Positions 10,770 to 24,200 of a stretch of 49,876 nt of DNA are shown piece by piece. The stretch is from Saccoglossus kowalevskii (taxonomy: Eukaryota > Hemichordata > Enteropneusta > Harrimaniidae): positions 482,027 through 531,902 of the forward strand of contig NW_003123903.1 in the NCBI RefSeq assembly GCF_000003605.2, read 5' to 3'. The notes beneath the pieces were generated by a model. It ran no database searches, was not told the DNA's origin, and worked only from the letters and a program-made list of their open reading frames with translations. Both the position numbers and the translations under genes were made by a program. Every line of letters starts with the position of its first letter. Position 1 is the stretch's first letter.

Positions 10770-13311
10770 TTTGTTCCCATTCAGAACACGAGTCAGTAGA
10801 TGAAGACATTTCACAAACAACGGGGCACCGACTCCGCCTTCCAGAACGCCGGCTTAGTATCCCGGTGACAAGGAATGGTTTGCTACATTGACTTAACGTA
10901 TTATGGACCTGCCATGCTTCTTAACACTGTGTATTCTACGACTCCATTATACCCGACACTACTCCCAATTCCACTCCTTCAAACCGAAATGTTGACATCT
11001 TGCAAAAATAGCTATCAATCAACGTCAATTACGTTAGTAATAATACAAAGTTTCTATCTTGGCCTTTGTTGACCCTCAGTTCACAATATGTAGTTTCCTC
11101 TTTGCCCCTGTGCAAACTTCTCGTACGTGGCTGGGGCAGTCCCTACTGTCTTGGCCGTCATCTCTTGGCTGAGTTATGGGAATATGCCTGATATTGTGTC
11201 ATTTGTATTCAAATACTTTCGTTTTTACTCCGAGCGTGTTGTAGTGTAATCACTTATGGGATACCTCCACCGAGTACTCTGCATCGAGTCTGGTATACCA
11301 GACACGAAACTCGGTGAGCGTCCACTGATCGACAACGTGACGTAGTGCCCGCCCGCCTGTTACCATAGCGCTGCCACGTGGTCTAAGTTAGCGCATGCTA
11401 AAAGAGTAAGGTGCATAATTGTTGTGGTTCCGGTTCTATTTTCTTTCAGACATAGTTGTAAAATTGTAACGTACGAATACCGTTAAAGTTGGCCACTCTG
11501 AAAATTTCACGTATTAAAAACAAGTGTTTTTCAGTCGAAAAAAATGATATTGGGTGAAGTTGCAGTTCTTCTAGTGTTCGTATAAATTCAGTGTATTTTA
11601 CAGCCATGCACCGTGACTGTTCGCATCTGGTCGGTGATCACAGTTTACTCTAAGTCTGAATAGAGCAATGTTTCAACGCAAGGCGGTTGTCACGATTGGT
11701 AACCTAGAATTCACGTACGTGCCAACCAACTTGTTGATGCCAACGGACATTTGCTTACTTTTTCTCCAGTGTTTGTTGATGGAGAAAGTGCAGTTTCAGA
11801 TTTTGTTCAAAGAAAAAGTGTTTTGCAGGTGGCACGCATTAAAAAGACTCGCAAGTGAAGTCAAACACACCAATGCTATAACCAGGGAACCAAGGGATCC
11901 CTCCAGGAATGCCAAGTACTCGTCAGGTCACTGCAAGTGGGGGAAAGTAACGACCATAAACAGCCTAACAAGGTACAAACTATTGATGCTGTAGGGGGTG
12001 GTCGAGTGAGAATGCTAGCGTCGAGTTCGCACGCTATATGTCCATAGATCATACAGTGTGATTGAAAAAATAAAAAAAACGGTTTTCGCAAATCTGGGCA
12101 CCGCGTATCTCATGCGAGGTACGCGCGTAACCTGTAGCGTTTTATAGTGTGTGTGATCACGACTCACACTTTTTATGACGGGGATTTCCTAAAACTTTGA
12201 GCTCATTTTTCTATTGAACTCCGAAGTAAAAACTTGTACCTGTACTACCATCAAGATGGAGTTAACTAACACAGCGTGGTTGTTACCGATACCTTCGATT
12301 TTAATTGACTGTTTTCAAACTTTTCACAACTTATATTCGCGAAATATTAGTAATTTGTAGTGCTTCTCGAATTTCCGAATATTTTACTTCAGCCATTTTT
12401 TGTCACGTGTCCTAATCTCAAACTAAACCAAATATAGAAAAATATCACGAATTCAAAATAGTTATAGTTGTAAAGATTACCTGTATACTATACGAAGATC
12501 CTTTATTTTATTTTATTTTTTTGGTATCTGGAAATTAGATACATTGAACATTTTTGGAAGTGAAATTATTGTGTAAATGTGCACTCAATCACGGGATGTG
12601 AAAAGTTTTAATATCTATACGTTTTAATAATAGTGAGCAATATGTCTTACTTGAAATGACTCAAGGGTAAAGTAAAGCGTGTCAGTCGATGGCTTGTACT
12701 TGCGACCATCTCGTAATCCGATAATACAATATAAAAACACGACATTTGCATGTTAAATTAAGGGTTGTGAATTCCACTCATAACGTGCACCGTTGTTAGC
12801 AGTAACCACGCACTGAATTCATGCCAGTAAATAATGTTAACGTTGGCAAGTAGAATAGAGCATTTAGAGAGATGTTCGTTAAAAGACAGGATAAACCGTC
12901 GCATCTCATAGCACGACACTACAGCTGGACATGGCAGACCCACTGAGAGATATGCAATTTGCTTGACCTTTGGTCAATTGGTGTAATTTTTACGGCTGAA
13001 CTGCTGTGTGATAAACGTCGATCTGTCCTCTGCGACATTCCTAGAGACGAGCGCGATCTCTGACTGTTTGGAATAGCTCCATAGTACATTACGCAGCATG
13101 CAACGAGAAATAAACACGATACGCGTGCACAGGGGACCTGTTCTTCGTAAACCTCCCGCCGGTGCAATTCCATGCGCTTCAAAAACTTTAATTTGTTTTA
13201 GTATTAATCCAATTTAAAGATAATTTTAATGGGTTCCGCAAAACTACAAACCTGCTGCATTTTCTCATATCGTATTGCTGATTACGCAACATACATTCTC
13301 TGTTTGATGTT
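10770..13311. other. Non-coding stretch with a doubly open segment and a palindrome
   Basis: No recognised gene. A perfect 16-bp palindrome GTCTGGTATACCAGAC sits at 11288-11303. Between 11703 and 11858 two plus-strand frames are open at once, one of them inside a 108-codon frame (11668-11994); neither matches a family I know. Confidence 0.45.
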
Positions 13312-13749
13312 TCAGTTCACGTCGACAAGTTCATTGTTTATTTGTACACCTGTATTCTGTCTGTCGCTCATATTTGACAAATATATTAAGCGCATGTCTG
13401 GAAAGTAATCTTGATAATGTATATGAAAACCACAAACATTTATTCCATTAAACCATTCCTGACATATTCTGAATTCCATGCAAAAGGACTGTAACAGGTA
13501 CCCAAAATAACCAGAAACTAGTACCGGGGCTATAAGGACTGTAACAGGTACCAAAAATAACCAGAAACCAGTACCGGAGCTATATTTCCTTTTCAGAAAA
13601 TAATGCTCAAGGCCGATAATTGTATGCATTTTAATTAAATATTGAATACATTTTCCTACGTATATGCGATCTAATTTCGTTCTAATGTTGGAAATCAACA
13701 AATCGCAGTGGGGTAACTCATGTCTGTTTATATAACTTGAAAACTCCAT
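13312..13749 (-). other. Long open frame (145 codons from ATG), probably not a gene
   Basis: The frame continues open about 47 codons upstream of the ATG, which makes roughly 192 codons stop to stop, long for this base composition. Against a gene: it runs straight through a 50-bp tandem duplication (13484-13584), which is not a multiple of three, so the same DNA is read in two different frames. No domain is recognisable. A CAG|GTAAGAA donor-like site lies on this strand at about 13766, just upstream of the ATG. It could be a decayed element or chance. Confidence 0.3.
13484..13584. repeat. 50-bp tandem duplication (two copies)
   Basis: Unit begins AAGGACTGTAACAGGTACC and ends GCTATA. The copies at 13484-13533 and 13534-13584 differ at only a few positions, so the duplication is young. 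Confidence 0.95.
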
Positions 13750-15535
13750 GTTTTGACTTCTTACCTGTATCCAATCACCAAAAGTGATGACAATCAGCAG
13801 ATCGTGTGTTAACCAAAAGTAATTTATTTGTGATAATGGATTTTGATATTCGTGACGTAATTGACAATGAATGAATTGCTTTATGTGGTATCACAGACTG
13901 GGTGTAATATACTTCATGTATGTAAATACGAAATACACTTATATCAACGTTTTAAAACGGGAGAAACGAGCCTAGTTGGACATTCTCCAACTTATGGCGT
14001 ACACGCCGCATACAAATCTCGCCCATCTCACCGTTCCATGTGTTCTTGTTGGTAGGCAATGATATGGTCTACGCAGCTGATGCCACTGTTTGGTTCACCA
14101 CACGCTGTATGGATTACAAGGCTCTGTTAGAACGCCGATTCTGTAACATTCGCTTGTACAAATATACAGACCGGCTAAAAGAAATATACGGAACATGCTG
14201 ACGATATGGTGATCTGCCACCCAATAGCCGGAGACCGTGACGTCACTGAGACCTGTCGGCGTACTAGCAGTTGGGCTGGGGTGTCTGCTGATGCCGATCC
14301 ATGTGTTGACGGCGTTTGAGTAAACAACACCGTTCGCGTTGATAGTTTAAATATTATTTCTCAATAAATAATCAATAAAATGCCAAACAGAGATTGTGTC
14401 GTCTTTTTGTTGCTGTAGAAATCGATGCATCAAAAGTGAAATCTTTTGTGGCCGAAACCAAACATTTAGAGAGTGAATACTGTTGCGCCGCGTTATTTGA
14501 CTGATGGTCACCGATTTAAGCCTAGTTCCCAGGCGTGTCCTTCTCACAGGTCAGCGACTGTGGACGATGTCCCACACCCTGCACACAGGTACAAACAATA
14601 GTATAGCCCAACATACACTGTACTCGTGTACTTAAGTTTGTATGAACCAAAACACGATGACACTGACCTTGTCCTGTGCATCAGGTGGATTTTTTTAGTC
14701 CATTTTGGTTAATACAGTAGTTTATCGTACATTATCGTACCTTGTTCAAATTTCTCAGGACTGTTCGCACCAAAATCTGCAAACAGCATCTCATAAAGTT
14801 TATTTTTTTCCAATTTCTTCAATTCTGTAATATAACCATATACGTTTACATTTTCTTATACTAGAAAGCTAGAAAGTATTCTCCGGATTTGGTGCATGAT
14901 TTGACGAAACAAATACGAATATATTCGTATGATTATCATAGAATGTCGAAATACTAGCCCTCCTCAGGTTTCAAATGCTGTTGTTGTGTTTGAGAAGGCC
15001 TCGGTTCGCATCATTCTTTCTTTTCATTGTCGACATTGCGTGCATTAGTGGGTCCGGCAAGTTTACCGGAAGCTGAGTGAATATGGAAGATGGCGTCGAT
15101 TTTTGAAACTGTGCATATAACGGTACTGAAGTCGGGATGTGACAAATTACCAATTATACACATGTGACAGGCAAGCGTCACGCGAATGGCAGACTGTACG
15201 TATATGTATTGGGAGGGAGAGGGATTGCAGCGACGTGAAAATGGCAATGAAGGAAATTGAATGGAGGTGAAGGCACTACTAACAGTCTTGTGAGACTAAA
15301 CAATGAGCAGGTCTTGGGAAGGGCGGTCCTGCGATGAGACTAAACAAGGGAATGTCTGTCAGCAACAAAACTGGCAATCCGAATATTAAACTTTAAAAAA
15401 CACTTGAATAAACATGTTCAGGATATTAATTCCAGCAATGCGGAGTAAACAATCCTGTCTCATCCCTCCCTGTGTCCCCGGAGTGCGGTGCATCATGGGT
15501 ATATGATGTTTGGCATTAATGTCAATCATATTGGT
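13750..15535. other. Non-coding stretch, nothing recognised
   Basis: Short frames only. TGACGTCA occurs at 14238-14245. No repeat or RNA gene seen. Confidence 0.5.
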
Positions 15536-16066
15536 CTATTTGTTTGGGGACTTAGCTAAGCTGTAAATTCGATTATGTCTAAGTTTAACTCTGAATGTGC
15601 ATGTGTGTTTTAATGTATCAAGACCAGGGTTAAATGTAATTAAAAATGGAGGATACAGTGATTGTAAAAAATATAGGCGCATATATTCTTTTAGTTTTGA
15701 GCACCCGATATATATTATATTGTCGCCATGGTTACAGTCGTACTTTTGTGTATTTCTAGCATATTTTAAGTTTAATGGGGAAAGGGAAAATAGTGTTCGT
15801 CTTTGCACATCTGCCCATGGGAAAGTCCGCCAGCTGCGGTTGGATGTACACATACTGTTGTGAACCGATGTGAACGTGATCAGCCACGACACAAACAACC
15901 AGGGGGAGGGGAAGTCATCAGAGAAGGAGGGAATAAAAACAAATTGGATAGAATTAAATAAGCAACGAAAAGTCAGAAAAACTAACAAAACGGACGACAC
16001 CACGTGGAGTTGATAGGTCTGAATGAAAATATCGCATACCGGGATGAGTGGCATTGGCGAAGACAC
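15536..16066 (-). other. Longest non-DMRT open frame (about 172 codons from ATG), unrecognised
   Basis: Stop-to-stop the frame spans about 199 codons on the minus strand, because it stays open about 23 codons upstream of 16066. The product is rich in Phe, Leu, Ser and Pro, as expected from a pyrimidine-rich strand, and an 88-codon plus-strand frame overlaps it. I recognise no domain. The length is unusual for this composition, but the content is not convincing as protein. A chance frame or an old element is more likely than a gene. Confidence 0.2.
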
Positions 16067-19000
16067 CCTAGGGTGGTTTAAAATAACAATTTCGGTTTTT
16101 CCACAAGCTTCGATTGTCAGATGTTTTTCATATGTGCTTTACACAGACTACAGGATGCACTTGAAATATAACCAAGTTCAATGAAAACGTTCGTAAATTC
16201 GACGAGGTTACTGAGGGGTAAATTTGTGCAATATTTTAGAATAATGTTGTCTCCGGCGAGAGAAACAAACCCCCACTATATATTTGATAGTTGGTTATTA
16301 TCAATTAAAATTGGTGAAAGTTCATGCGTTCTTAACTGTAGTGCACACAGGCTCGCAGCTGCACACAGAGTCTGTGTCATGCTTGGGCGACGCGTGTACC
16401 GGCTCAGATAATAGGTTGTTTTGAATACTGATCAGCTATGAAAATGGGCAAGCTTCATTATACATGTGTATATTGCATACTATATTACAGTGCTTACAAG
16501 GGGTGAATGAGTGACGACGGCACCACTAATGATATAACTGTAATTAACCAATATGTTCTAAATAGGGTTAAACAGATTTGGCAACAGACACGACACTCAG
16601 CGCGTTCCCCCGAGGTCGACGTTTCACTCTTATTTTTACCTCGTTCGCGGGTGATCTATTGGCCCAGGATTAAATCATGCCCTGCTGGTTTGGTTTGTTC
16701 CCTTTGCCAGTCGGCTATATTGATTTCAGATCCGAGTGTTATTATTTGGCCCCTGCATTCTGCGAGTTGCAACATACGGGGCAATTAGTCGCATCAATTC
16801 CGGTACTCCCGCTGGCTCGATGTGCGATGACGTCGCTGCAGTTACTGCCTTCGGTCCCTAGTCCCAACAAACATTCTCGCCTTGACTAAAGTCAGCTTAT
16901 TTGGTAAAGGATCTATTTTCACGACTTGTTATTTTTCACGTTAAATTGAAATTTACACGTTAAAACAGCAATTAAATGCTTGAATGAAAAATCTAGAAGA
17001 ACAAATTGAACCTGATTCTGGCAAATGAGAGCAACTTCAAGGTACAGTGAAAGTGTGTTGTATATTCTTGCGATTGAAACGTTCGCAACAGGTACAGCAT
17101 TTTTATCCTGAATGAGCAGACAACCATATGATAGTAGATAGTGAATATTAACCCAGTGTTCTATCAAGCATGGTGGCTAGCAGATGGAGACTAAAACCTT
17201 GAGACTAAGCAACATAACTGAGAAAATTCTCACTTCCTGTTCCGATAAATAAACATTTCACGGTGCTGAAAAAAATACCGTGACTGCACTGGAAGAAAAG
17301 AAAACTGAATCGCGAAATATTTGTAGAAGTATAACATTTTAATCTAAACTTAAGGTTCTGATCATGTTTTGCCAGAATCGCTCATTGGAATCGTAGAAGT
17401 TAAGTTATCACTATCGACTAAATCAACTGAGGCAAGTCGAAATACTTGAAGAATACATACTTCAAATATAAGAATGACAGTGATCGGTACTAGCCCAGTA
17501 GCGGGTATAGGGTATGATTGTATTAATATAACATTCATCGAGACATAAATATGCTCTAACATTTCAATATAATATGACCAGATTTTATGTTATTTCTGTG
17601 CGAGGTGTGATGACTGACTCATACGTCTTACAATAACTCTATGTACCCCGCTATGTGCGTAGATCATGTAGTACGTGGAGTCAGTACCATCCGTTGGTGT
17701 AGACTACCCAGGTGTTCTAATACGTTATCTTCGACAGTGCATAATGTAACTTGTCTCCTCGGCGAATCTGTCGGCGAAGTGTATCTTATTGAAATTCATA
17801 TGTTTTAGTTGCCATGGTAACGCTTTATAAATATTGGAAGTCCATCGATCAATCACGTTAATTGTGACTTTCTGTGAAATTATGCGATATGCCAACACGC
17901 GATGACAAATTTCCCGATAGACTTTGAATTTATATCATGATGTATTTGTCGTTTGAAAAAAAAAATCTGCCGAGCGGAAAATTAAAAACGAAATCGATTT
18001 AATATATAGCGCAAATCTCGTTGTAATTTTCCGCACATTGTCGATGTAGGAAGCAAACTGCATGCAAATATATATTTGGTAGTATACTAAATTTAGATTA
18101 GTTGGTATTTTGATCGGTTGAAATCCATATCAAGCCCACCCATCGCAATCAAATTTCACTTCGAGTGGCTCCCTGTCATCTTTCTCAAAAAGTCATAGAC
18201 GGTTTTCTTGAAAGACTGAGCACGCGACAGGAGAAATACTTTGTCTGATTTGTAGGGATATAAATTGTGGCAAATGTAATAAGGGTTGTGACATGCCGTC
18301 AACAGGGATGAATGCACATACTTTCTGTTTAACTCTTATATGACCTTCGTTAGGGGCCTCAAAACGACATCTAACGAAGACATAATTATTATTTTCATAT
18401 TACTCCACATTTTATAGGTAATGAAATCAGTGAGATTCGGAAACAATGTTGTACGATTTCTATACAATTTGATCTCCTCGAATCCAGGATTTAATGTCAC
18501 GAGGTTTAAAATAAGACACTGCACTGTGTATATTTCATATCTGTATTAAATGTTGTTATTATGTATAATACCCCCAATGAAGCAGAGCAGACTGTGCTAA
18601 TGAAATCGGACACCGCATGAAATGTATCACATGTTCATTTCAGAAACTAGTGAAATATATTAATGTGTTTTAATAGCCGCCTGTGAGTATATATACGCGT
18701 GTGTCTGTCTGTCGAGCTTTTCTGGTGTGGCGTTGTCTTTTTAAGTCACTGTTACGTCTCAATGTTTAAGACTTTAATCGCAGGGGTCATGGTATCGCCG
18801 GAACGGAAGTTGAGCTAGGTGAAGTGAGATCGTGAAATAAACCACCTGTGTTGTATCGATAATGCGTTGACAGCGAGAATAGTGTTACTTTTTTATTCTA
18901 TGAAATGTTACAGCGCGTAGAGAATGGAGTTAAGATCGTGTGAAGAAAACTTACAAGTTTGCACTAAGCGAAGGATTTGCTCAATAAACAGCACTCGGGC

Positions 19001-19456
19001 TGGTGATAATAGCCGTAAATGGGCAGCGATATGCCTGGGCGCTGAAACCACTTTAAAGATACTAGTCGCTTTTATTGTAAAACGCGACACAAAAGAAACT
19101 CAGATACATACAAGCCCATACATGAAATATACATGCGATGTACATTAACAACAAAACGGTCATTAAAAATGAACACATTATAACAAAGTACTACAAACAA
19201 TGTACAATTCAATTACAATGTCACTTTTCGAGGTGATTATTCTGTATTTAGCAGGGTTATTATCGCACGAGTGTGCGCTCAGTTCTAATATCGATTTGCA
19301 ACAGAGAAATCAATTGTAGCGGTAGGAAATTTTATCTGTCAACAAAGCAGTAAACGTCATCTCAGATACATATGACAGAGTTTACCGACAACGCAAACAA
19401 AATTGATTTTTCCCCAGGATTAACGCACATTCAATTAGCAAAATTAACATAAGGCA
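16067..19456. other. Non-coding stretch, nothing recognised
   Basis: Only short overlapping frames. A TTTATT at 19071-19076 reads AATAAA on the minus strand and is a distant possible polyadenylation signal for the DMRT gene. Confidence 0.45.
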
Positions 19457-19786
19457 ATGGAACATCGCATCGCACTGCTCATCGCATCGATTTTGCTTAT
19501 TCATATATACATAACAAATGGAACAGGGCTACAAAGTATGGGAACATCTGACAAATCCATCGTGCTGCGCACACGGCTCAGGAAATGCATACCCAGACCA
19601 GACAAAACGAAAACGCTGCTAGGTACACTGACATGTACTTATGTAACTGTACATGCAATCAATACGTATTTCGATACATATAATAGAATAAGCGACGAGC
19701 TTTTAATTGTGCAATATTCCATTGTCAAGAAATCAAATAGTCGCACCACATCAGTTTTGTTTGCCGTACGCACTGCACAAAGATGA
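19457..19786 (+). other. 109-codon frame with signal-peptide-like start, doubtful
   Basis: The ATG has a fair context (G at -3, G at +4), and the first residues have a hydrophobic core (ALLIASILLIHIYI) like a signal peptide. The rest is basic and has no recognised domain. It lies downstream of the DMRT stop on the opposite strand, possibly inside the 3' UTR. Chance is the default reading. Confidence 0.15.
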
Positions 19787-20365
19787 CGGGACACGTGATT
19801 CCCCCTCCGACGTCACGTGACAAAATATTTACAAGCTGAGGAAATCCCAAATGTGACAAGAAAAAAAAAAGTTTAAATGTACATCTCGGTTCATCACGAA
19901 AAAAACGTCTAGAAAACGAACGATATCATATATGTTTCCCTTAGTTGTGCAGCATTGTGGAGATGGGCAGTGACATGGCATTTACAATTTCAAAATAATA
20001 AAATTTCCAACCAGATGTTGAATACATTTTGAAGTCGCCAATCCAATGAAACGTCTTGTGGCAGGTGGGAATTTAACCAGTCTGGAGATGTTATATATAT
20101 ATATAGATACGGTTATTATTGTAAACGTTGATGAACCCAATGGTTGGTCTCTGTCAAGTTCAACAACTAATTGACTTAAAAAGTGATGTAACGACTCTCG
20201 TCAAAGTCAAATATCCCATATGAAATAACCTAATTATATTTGCCATGTGGACCAACAAATTGCAGCGATAATAACAAAAGGGTCATACTGTCCGATAATA
20301 CAGTCTCTTGCAATAAATAACAAAATTAAAACGCGTTTTAAAGGAATGGTGTTCAGGTTCAAGGG

Positions 20366-21240
20366 TCACTTCCTATCACTTAACACTATATTCGGTGATG
20401 ATGGTGAAGATCCCGGACTAGAAAGTTTCAATTTATCGCTAATGCCGTCTGAGCTGGCCGCCATCATGTCAACTCTCGATGAATGGCACTGTGATGATAG
20501 AATGCCCGGTGGATGGTGGTGACTAAAGAGAATACTAGAAGCGCTGTTTGATGGAAGCTTACTGGATAGCGAATGTGGCGGTAATGGTGGAGGGGGCATC
20601 GGAAACAAAGTTGGCAGCGGAAACGGAGTCACTGTTGAACTGAAGAGGTTGTGATCGGCGGAGCGTGGAAAAAGTGGCGACCGGCCCAGAAGCATATCCG
20701 TCGAATATGGATGAAATCGAGGTGGAAACGAGAAACTCATCGGCGACGGATTTCCCAGTGGAGATGGTAGCGGCGTGAATGCTGATTTGACGCCGCCCAT
20801 GGGTACTTTCCCGTTGATTGTCTGCGACGGCGGCGATCGTAGAGACGTGTTATTGTAAACGTAATTTGCCAACGAAGTGTGATTCGGTGGTGAGTTTTCA
20901 GATGCTGTCGAAGTCTTCAAAGACGACAAATGCGACGCGTACATAACTGAGTCATTTGCCGATAGAAAATGCTCGATGGCTTTTACGAGATCCCCATTAC
21001 ATCCCTGTAAAACCAATTCTAAAACAGTTTTCTTCTGTAGGGGAAATATTCTAACCAGGATCTCTATATGAGATAGTCGACCAGGGCGAAAAGGAGGAAT
21101 CGCTGTCGCAAGGTTATTATAGTTACTGTAGTTTTGTCTATGTGACGAGGAGTCCGTGTTTAGTTCCGGCGTGCTCGTTGTGCTCGGAGATTCCCGTTCG
21201 TCGCCGTCCTTGCCAACGTCTTTGTTTTTATCATTCGTTT
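20366..21240 (-). CDS. Dmrt93B: DMRT coding exon 2: DMA domain and C-terminal tail
   Basis: The acceptor is strong: a pyrimidine-rich TTTTCTTGCTTTCATTTTG ending TTTGCAG at 21241. Residues about 175-215 form the DMA domain ([20 protein letters not shown], then [16 protein letters not shown]), a CUE-like helical module that defines the DMRT-A subfamily. Before it lies a Ser/Thr-rich linker ([10 protein letters not shown]). After it, about 200 residues are rich in Ser, Pro and Leu, with a [11 protein letters not shown] proline run near the middle and an [10 protein letters not shown] run near the end. An ATG within the 3' end of the intron (21298) is not the start. The exon ends at TGA (20368-20366). 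Confidence 0.95.
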
Positions 21241-24200
21241 CTGCAAACAAAATGAAAGCAAGAAAACTTGTTAAAATAAAAGTTATATTGAACACCATGT
21301 TGCACTATGTGTCGTATTTTCCTGAATGTATATTTTATTCTTTGTAAATCGTATTCAACGTCAACAACACTTGCTTAAAATTGTCAATATTACTTAAAAT
21401 ACAAGGATCGCATTGGTTTAATTCCGCTGTTGAATTTATTATAATTTGCAAGAATATTGAACTTATAAACGAATGGTAACCCGCCAAGTTCAGTCCGATT
21501 GGGCCCTGACATAATTCAGCACTTGGTTCGATGTACAGTATCGTCGTGGTGTTTGTTTGTGTTGCTCCTGCTTATCGAGTTATCGAAATCCAAACCACAG
21601 CATTCTCTTTTGTGTGGTGACCACTGAATTGGTCAAAATGATTTCTGAAATATCCCCCGAATATCACTACAGTACGGGGTATGCCTTTAGTTTGCACCGT
21701 GACGTCCGATCGAGTTGACTAAGCTTGCTGTGAATATTGATTTGCGAACACGCACGTGTTTGTATCGGCGATATTTTGCTGGGTTAAAACCACACGATAT
21801 AGAAACTAAAGCAAGACTGGCGTCCCGAGAGATAGGGAAACAGCACGGAGAAAAAACCTATCAAGCATGAAATACACGACAGTCAAAATAAACAAAAGGA
21901 GATAAGAAAACCGCATTCCCGGCAATCGAACCGCTCGGCTTGACAGCAACATGGAAAAATCATACACAGCAAAGGCGTGGCCGATTTGGTCTCATCATCG
22001 CAACGTACAAGGCATATTGAAATGTGTTGTTATATTAATCAAGTTTTTGTTAGTCGTCTCGACCCTTTTATTTTCGTTTACCCTACTGTGCATGAGCCGA
22101 TGATACCAGTGCCAGCCTTACTTAGGCAGTACAATCGCTACCGTCACGATTACTCGCCACGGTATCCTCTGTAAACGTTGTTTTTTTTTTTAAATAACGG
22201 AACTTATGAATAATTGTGATAATGAAAATAGTCTGAGAATGGTAAAATGGCAAACAAGATGAATTACAACTACATGAACTAGACTGCGATAAATCGTTAC
22301 AATCTGGCCAAACATACGGTGACTACTGTGCAATAGACCTTCGGTGCTTCCATGAGCTCAACATAGGAGTAAGGCTATTTTATGTTGTTCACAATTGGTT
22401 TTGTATGCTGTAAAGTTTTTGTTTTTTTAACTTGTCATTGTAAGTACGTGTAGCCGCTTAAGTTTTCGTTGCCTTGCATTCTGCCCTAGTATTATCTTTT
22501 TCTTTAAACACAAAATCTCCCTAAAGTGTAAGTATACAATCGAGGTTATATTTACTGAGTAAAATGCATACTGTCATAACTATTTCTTACAAGACTCGCC
22601 CTTCACCGTCAAATGAATTATATTTACTCTTAATTTCAGACACGCTTACTAGATCGACGAACATATCATTCCGGAAGTTTTAAGTTCTTTTAAATCGTGA
22701 AATGCGGCACAAATACAATGATGACGGTTGAAAGTTTGAATTGTGCATAACCTCAACGTTCGTTTTCTCTACCCGCAACACTCTTGTAAAACGGAGTTTC
22801 GTTCGTTCTCATGTATTTGGAATGGTCGTAAGAATCCGCCATCTTGAATTCGACAATCACAAACGATCCCATTCCAATAACACTTTCTATTGCATTGTTC
22901 GTATACACTTTACACTGTGTATCACTGCGCACTAGAAGTTACCCTTCGATGGTCATTGTATCACTGCGTTCTAAAAGTTACTTTCCGATGGTCATTTAAT
23001 GGAGTTACAACTGAGTGCATCATGTATTCACGAAGTCAGAAAATAGATCGCCGAACTGAACGACTATCGAAAATAAATTCTATAATTATGATACCAAACA
23101 AAGACCTCTACTGAATTATATTTGGTTGGGGACAGTGCCACAGCTTCTCATAGACAACACCATCGTCGTTTTCTATAATTTGTAATAATAATCATTACAT
23201 CTAGTGGTTTATTGAGTTGCATAAATACTAAATTGTTAAACTCAGTGACATTAACACCCACTTATAAATTATATGTAACACTGTGTACACCATCATAGCG
23301 ATCAATATGGGCCGATTAAGTTTAAAAATAAATGTCTACAACCTAAAATAGTAAAATCGGCGGCTAGGTTCACGGTATATTACTACAGGGTTGGTAGAGA
23401 AATGTTCCTACGCGGACTAAAGAACATGGACTGATAGCATGGTTTCGTAAGAATGTGGCCTGCACCGAACACTAGACTGCCAAAAAATGTTGACGTAACA
23501 AATTGGACACATATTAGGGCGTCTTTCAATATTTGTGCTTAGTTTAGAACAATCAAATTCATATTTCGGTATTATATTGTTCACCTGTGGGGAATTTATG
23601 ATGATCGTATGGAATATTTCTATTGAACCATGAAATTGGAACACAATACAGTTAGGCATGTATATCTTTGTCGGTATGATTGCAGGATTTTTTAAACATG
23701 TAGAATTCTTGCATCGAGGGCACCGGTCAGTTCACCACGTATTGACTTGATAAATGTGAAATACGTGTGGTGAAGGAGGGGGATGTTCTTGCCATCCGCA
23801 CACTCGACATATGTTGCAATGTATTTGGCACATTTCCGATGATGTTGATTACATGTTGTTATTTCACAAATGTTTGGTGTCTGTTTCGATATATCGTTGA
23901 TGTTATCCACACATGAAATCTGACAACGCTGTGGAAACGCAACCTGTCTCACAAAAAATAATTCGAATTTCCCCGCAATTCTTTTGTATCGATCAAGACT
24001 GCTGAGTTTTCAAAAAAAGGGTTGTTTATTTAAAATTTTGAAATGAATTCTATATTCTTATGTATTTTTATTAAATTATTAATGTGCAACAGGGTATTTT
24101 AAAACCGAATGCGTGGTTGGTTGCTGAGACATGATAAACTGCACGCTGGTGGTACTGATGGGTCTTTCTCATAACTCACATGACAACTATTTCCGACATT

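Noticed and set aside
10520-10891. Frames reading through the 50-N gap
   Set aside because: Artefacts of unknown bases.
21241-21298. DMRT exon 2 starting with the ATG at 21298 as a separate gene
   Set aside because: This stretch is the polypyrimidine tract and acceptor of the intron; the frame joins exon 1 perfectly at 21240.
21915-21945. GGTTCGATTGC on the minus strand as a tRNA T-arm
   Set aside because: The flanking bases do not form a T stem or acceptor stem.
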